NCBI GenBank assembly: GCA_963978545.1
Contig: OZ021722.1
Coordinates: 111,153,942 to 111,217,941 of the forward strand
Origin: Linyphia triangularis
Taxonomy: Eukaryota; Arthropoda; Arachnida; Araneae; Linyphiidae
Direction of reading: 5' to 3'
DNA length: 64,000 nucleotides
The notes below the pieces were generated by a model, which searched no databases, was not told the DNA's origin, and worked only from the letters and a program-made list of their open reading frames with translations. Shown here one piece after another: positions 60,148 through 64,000 of the stretch (position 1 is its first letter; every line of letters starts with the position of its first letter). A program made the translations under genes and the position numbers.

Positions 60148-60480
60148 TGTGGTGCACGAGGCTAATAAAATCCCACGCATCAAAGTTTATTTCTTGTTCC
60201 TGGATGGCAGTTACGCGTTGCCAAGACAAAGTAACTTGGTTTTTACTTTATTTTCCATTTTGTCGTGTTCTATAAATTTATGCAGTTATAAGACGATGAA
60301 CGTATATATTTTCCTCATATGAGCTGTGTTTTATAACAGAGGCTAATTATGCTTGTAACTATATTTTGCTTGTAAATAACTGTAAATATTAAATGCTAAC
60401 ATGTCGTCAATTGTCTTGAGTTTACTCATCTTATTGAACCGCATATTGTAGGAAGTTCTATCTATTCGCTTCCCCTAACA
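60148..60480 (+). repeat. Gypsy 3' LTR
   Basis: 333 bp, starting TGTGGTGCACGAGGC and ending CCCCTAACA, 98.8% identical to the 5' LTR by direct count (4 differences). ATGG follows at 60481-60484. Confidence 0.95.
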
Positions 60481-60484
60481 ATGG

Positions 60485-61149
60485 CATGGGCCCCGTCTCG
60501 TGACGTCACTCAGGAAAATAAGACGATGGCTCGGGCCTGTTTACTTAGAGATTGTCTTGGCTGGACGCTTGTCTAAATTTGTACATCAAAATCAGGCTAG
60601 AACTCGTTTTTTTATTTCGTTTTGGAAATTTCAATATTTTTTCCTTCGTTTTCTTTTATCCTAGGTACTCAATTTTTTTGTCTTTAAAAGATATCACCGA
60701 GACGAATCTATGATATTTTTTGTATAATTTTGTGAAGTTCCGTAAGCAAGCTAGAAAATAGTCAATTTCTGCTTTTTCGTTGGAAGTTGTGCAGAGAATA
60801 GATACTTACTGTCGTTTCTGCCTTTTTAAAGTTGACGGCGAAAAGACCGTTTGGTCTGATATTTCGTTCAAACACTATAGACACATATCGCTTGTTTGCA
60901 GAAAGACTGTTACAATGCGAAATATCCAATTTAATGGAAAAGGGAATAAATATTACAAGGCAATAATCGGATTCATTGAAAAAAACATAATAGTTTTTAG
61001 TGTATTGTGTTGCTATCTAGTATCAAGGACCTAATTGGCTCTGTGGAGGACTTTTATTCCCTATGGTGTAAATTTACAATGCATTCAATCTTTTGTATAT
61101 AGTTTTGCCGTATATTCTCGAGGATAATGTAAATATATTCAATAGTAAA
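60485..61149. other. Flank; one unassigned ORF
   Basis: The plus-strand frame at 60780-61034 (84 codons) begins with YCRFCLFKVDGEKTVW. C-R-F-C-L resembles the start of a ZAD or similar zinc finger, but the second CxxC pair is lacking. It is followed by AT-rich sequence. I do not call a gene. Confidence 0.3.
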
Positions 61150-61420
61150 CTAAACAAAACTCAGTGACGTAACAGCCTCGTGGGGGGCCTTGACCTGTTG
61201 TGCCTAATCCAGCTTACTTGACCCCGGGGTGCCATACAGCAATGTTCAGGTCAGATGGTCAGTCTGACGCGGAACCTCCATTGTTTAGTTCCCAAGCAAG
61301 CCTGGCTCTTATTTAATCTACCCAGTTAAGGGAGAAACGGGTGAATCAACCTTGCCCATTCCGGGGATTGAACCGCAGGCCCAGTGCAATGTGCTACCAT
61401 TGAGCCACTGGGCTACATAT
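61150..61420 (-). repeat. tRNA-derived SINE, family 4
   Basis: On the minus strand, from 61418: AGCCCAGTGGCTCAATGG (A-box-like) and GCGGTTCAATCCCC (B box), then about 200 bp ending near GTTACGTCACTG. The body includes a short palindromic TGACCATCTGACC region. Not a functional tRNA. Confidence 0.7.
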
Positions 61421-61634
61421 TCAACAGTATTCATATATATACTCAGATTCCGTTTGCTACAGAGGCTTAGTTTTTTTATTCACTTTTTGGAACAAAATAT
61501 GTTTCAATTGTTAAGTTTATTAAAGTGCTTTAAAAATTGTAATGCTCCTGCAGTTCTTCAACCCTCTAATAAGTCTTATTATGTGGTTTTACAGAACATA
61601 TTTCAAACAAATTTGAAAAGTTCCGCATGAGCTA

Positions 61635-61785
61635 TAGGTGCATATTTTACAAAGTAGACCATATATTTTATCAAATTCAACATACATTTACAAACACCCA
61701 TGCCTAACACGGGACTCGAACCCACAACCTCGCGGTCTAGAAGCTAGCACTCTAACCACTATACCGTTTGGTCGGCCTACAATAC
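61635..61785 (-). repeat. tRNA-derived SINE, family 1, copy 2
   Basis: On the minus strand: ACGGTATAGTGGTTAGAGT, CTAGCTTCTAGACCGCGAGG and GGGTTCGAGTCCCGTG, almost identical to the head at 46.85 kb; the bodies diverge after about 90 bp. Confidence 0.75.
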
Positions 61786-61933
61786 CATGGGATAACTTAA
61801 CTTTGATTCTACAGAATATGTTTCAAAAAGGTAAAAAGTTTCAATAACATAAAAGCGACGCAATAGTTGGCTACGTGTGAATTTACGACAGAAAATTAGA
61901 GTTATCTACAACTAAAATGATTTAAGATAAATT
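61786..61933. other. No gene seen
   Basis: Short AT-rich spacer. Confidence 0.4.
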
Positions 61934-62510
61934 ATCTATAATAATAAAACAAGCTGTGTGTCTGTCTGTCTGTGGTGTCCGCATTAACCATAGGAAAGGA
62001 TGCACTGAACCGCATGTCTCAAATAGTGACCTTACGGATAAAGTTCAGTATTACTACATAAAAAATAGACCAATTCTAATATAATATTAAAAATTAAATC
62101 TACTTCAAGATACATGATGGATTCATAACAATTTTGTTCTCACCCGCGTTGTTTAAAAATAAAATGAAATTAATATAATCATCGAAAATATCACGTATCA
62201 AACTTACTTTTGTAATTAGAAAATATTAACAACGGTAAAGAATTTCAAATTCCTAAAGACAAAAAATACAACACTCAACTATGCCACTGATATATTAAAC
62301 GAGATGTGATATCTCTATTCAAAAGATTTCATTTGAATTTATTTATGCTCTTTTCTGAAAGAGGGAGAGAAGCATTCTTTTTTTTGTTGTTTGTGTCAGT
62401 TTTAACTCATTATTAATGCACCGAAAACTAAGGCGAGCGTTAAAAATTAAGTTGTTGAAATCAGTAAAAGCCGCAGGGAAAAATAAGTAAAGGTTTTCAA
62501 GATTGTAAGA
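61934..62510 (+). mobile_element. Helitron-like 5' end with family C body
   Basis: ATCTATAATAATAAAACAAG then a (TGTC)n-like stretch is the same kind of 5' terminus as at 8852 (TC after A). It is followed by about 180 bp and then the family C repeat (62115-62500). No 3' CTAG end was found. Confidence 0.5.
62115..62500 (+). repeat. Dispersed repeat family C, copy 2
   Basis: ATTAACAACGGTAAAGAATT, ATACAACACTCAAC, CTCTATTCAAAAGATTTC and TTTTAACTCATT match copy 1 at 40875-41275 in the same orientation. Confidence 0.7.
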
Positions 62511-62514
62511 AAAT

Positions 62515-62880
62515 CTAAATATATAAAAATGAATTATGTCTGTGTGTTTATCCTTTATGCATTACTACACCATTCATCAGATCGCCATTAAACTTTGGGA
62601 TTTTTTAGTGCACACCCGCGAAGGTTTCTGGAGTAAAAATTTGGGATGGAAGAGGGGTCGAACGTTCCAAATTAGGGAAATTCGAACGACCCACTTCCAA
62701 TGTAGTCACAACTCTGAAAATTGGTAATAATATCAAAAAAGACAAACATAGAATAAGTAAGCTATTCCAATCTCGATTGACCAACTTTAAAGGGTCGAAA
62801 AGGGGTCAAACGTTCCAAATTATTCATGCCCTACATCATTCGAATATCCCACTTGCGTTGTAGTCACACTTTATAACAAT
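62515..62880 (+). mobile_element. Helitron-like fragment with satellite units
   Basis: AATCTAAATATATAAAAATG with TGTGTGTTTAT resembles a Helitron 5' end, and two units that follow match the 149-bp satellite of 13.8-16.0 kb (GTCACAACTCTGAAAATTGG, AAGTAAGCTATTCCAATC, GGTCGAAAAGGGGTCAAACG). It is truncated; there is no 3' end. Confidence 0.65.
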
Positions 62881-63617
62881 TTTTTCATACGTTTCGTCCA
62901 GAGCCACTGTTTGAAGTTGCGGGTCCAAAATTTGTTGAATATGGTTCTTATACGAAAGATACATGTTCTTCACGTTTATTTATACGACTATATTTACTAC
63001 TTACAATTTCTAAACTTAATGCTTCCCCTTTTCGATTATATAAATAGAGTGAAAAGCAGTTGAACTAAACCTTGATGGTATTTTACCCTTTCATGAAAAA
63101 CCTTCAGTTTATCTATTACTACTGCCTGGTTTTCTAGTGTTACAACATTTAAATCCCGCAAAAGAGCACTTGCTAATTGAGGTCACATTCTCTAGAAAAT
63201 ATAGTGCATTTTCTGCCAGCCCTTGTTTCACTTTTCCCTGGTAGAAGAATTTTACTATCAAGTACACTTTCATCACTCGAACTCTGTGACATTGAATCAT
63301 TTTCAATAAAGTTACCTTCATGTCTCGAACCTAGAGTCATTGTTGGCTGGAGACTCTAAGGTCGTGCAGAAGTGACATGACTTAACAATTGAGTTTAGCT
63401 TAAGCTTTATCATAAAATGATATCGACAATGACTCGACAATGATGGCTGTCTATTTCAGCAAGAATATAGATTTTGTAACAGCTTAAACCTGTGGCGTAA
63501 AAGCCAATAGACAAGATTCCCTGTTTTAATTAACTTGAATGGTTTTGTTGTGCTTGGAATAAAAAGTTTGGTGGGGAAATATCGGTATTTTTTCGTGAAA
63601 GGGAGCCGTTGTCAACA
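62881..63617. other. No supported gene; doubtful exon
   Basis: On the minus strand, an acceptor-like GCACGACCTTAG at about 63360 precedes a frame reading SQSSSDESVLDSKILLPG over about 60 codons before a stop. It could be an exon of a serine/acid-rich protein or chance. The remaining sequence is AT-rich. Confidence 0.25.
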
Positions 63618-63745
63618 TCCAAGTCTGGTACGGATTCTACTCCAAGGTAATTTTTGCCAAAAAATGGCTGCCAAACCATTTTTTTTAATGACAAATGAAC
63701 ATAATTTGGCGTGGTTTTATGTATGATTTTTTTTTTCAAACACCA
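63618..63745. mobile_element. Hairpin MITE family B, one end
   Basis: TCCAAGTCTGGTACGGATTC and the downstream TTTTTGCCAAAAAATGG and ATAATTTGGCG match the copy at 50784-50935. The right terminus is missing; a T-run takes its place. Confidence 0.7.
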
Positions 63746-64000
63746 AAAGCTTACTCAGCTGATCGTCACTCTTTTGTTCGAAAGACAGTAGTATTGCAGA
63801 CACGTTTATTTGGATTTTTTCGAATAAAGCTTTTTTTTTTTTAAATCTACTTGCTGTAGATTTAACTGTCACAAATTATTAATGACGATGCCTATTTTGA
63901 TTTTTTGATAATTAATTGCAGCTTTGTAAACAAATAATGTGGAAAATGGAGAGTACTTTGAATGCTTATTTTTTTTTTCTTGAACTTATTGCTTTCTTTT
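63746..64000. other. No gene seen
   Basis: AT-rich, with T-runs at about 63825-63842 and 63968-63979. Confidence 0.45.

Larger units (their letters stand above)
49556..60480 (+). mobile_element. Complete Ty3/gypsy element with nested inserts
   Basis: It is bounded by two 333-bp LTRs with TGT..ACA ends and flanked by a 4-bp duplication ATGG (49552-49555 and 60481-60484). In order it holds a primer-binding site, gag with a zinc knuckle, protease (DTG), reverse transcriptase (YLDD), RNase H, integrase (HHCC and DD35E) and a polypurine tract, the normal Ty3/gypsy layout. Inserted inside are a THAP transposon (50064-52301), a probable solo LTR (about 52495-52961) and a hAT-like transposon (55210-58591). 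Without them the element would be about 4.8 kb. No envelope gene is seen. All genes are broken. Confidence 0.95.

Overview
The window is AT-rich eukaryotic DNA made almost entirely of transposable elements and their remains. There is no operon structure and no rRNA or functional tRNA gene. The broken genes carry GT/AG introns, the elements are of animal type (Ty3/gypsy with an arthropod-style CX2-type gag knuckle, Ty1/copia, CR1/jockey-like LINE, Helitrons, MULE, THAP and hAT-like transposons, several tRNA-derived SINEs), and runs of A/T are frequent. An arthropod, possibly a chelicerate such as a spider, is my best inference; nothing in the sequence fixes the species. I found no host gene that I can support with confidence.

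Layout. 0-3.2 kb: a foldback repeat joined to a dispersed repeat that recurs five times (family A). 4.6-7.5 kb: a TTAA-flanked palindromic MITE, a 680-bp inverted repeat with an internal minisatellite, and a 1-kb hAT-type element with a perfect 8-bp target duplication. 8.9-16.3 kb: two Helitron-like elements filled with tandem repeats of about 125-150 bp, separated by a minisatellite and hairpin MITEs. 18.1-19.3 kb: a decayed Mutator-like transposase on the minus strand. 22.0-23.0 kb: the 3' end of a LINE. 23.6-27.3 kb: a 3.7-kb foldback element with a 7-bp target duplication. 28-36 kb: mostly featureless DNA. 36.2-37.2 kb: a copia pol remnant. 38.3-46 kb: a third Helitron-like copy, a THAP fragment, foldbacks, satellites and a hairpin MITE. 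47.0-48.6 kb: a truncated gypsy element (LTR plus integrase) abutting a second THAP fragment. 49.6-60.5 kb: a complete but wrecked gypsy element. 60.5-64 kb: SINEs, Helitron pieces and a MITE remnant.

The centrepiece is the gypsy element at 49556-60480. Its 333-bp LTRs differ at only 4 sites and are flanked by a 4-bp duplication (ATGG). Three other elements sit inside it: a THAP-gene transposon in gag (which itself carries a hairpin MITE in its intron), a probable solo LTR in gag flanked by a 50-bp duplication, and a 3.4-kb hAT-like transposon that splits the RNase H domain. The hAT-like element carries a nearly complete transposase, broken by one frameshift and one stop. The nested order gives a relative chronology, and the mismatch between similar LTRs and badly broken genes suggests this gypsy copy was already defective when it moved, or that its LTRs were homogenised.

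I did not find a convincing new host system. The best candidates for undescribed biology are the hAT-like transposon and its spaced subterminal repeats, the large asymmetric foldback element, the THAP transposon, and family A.
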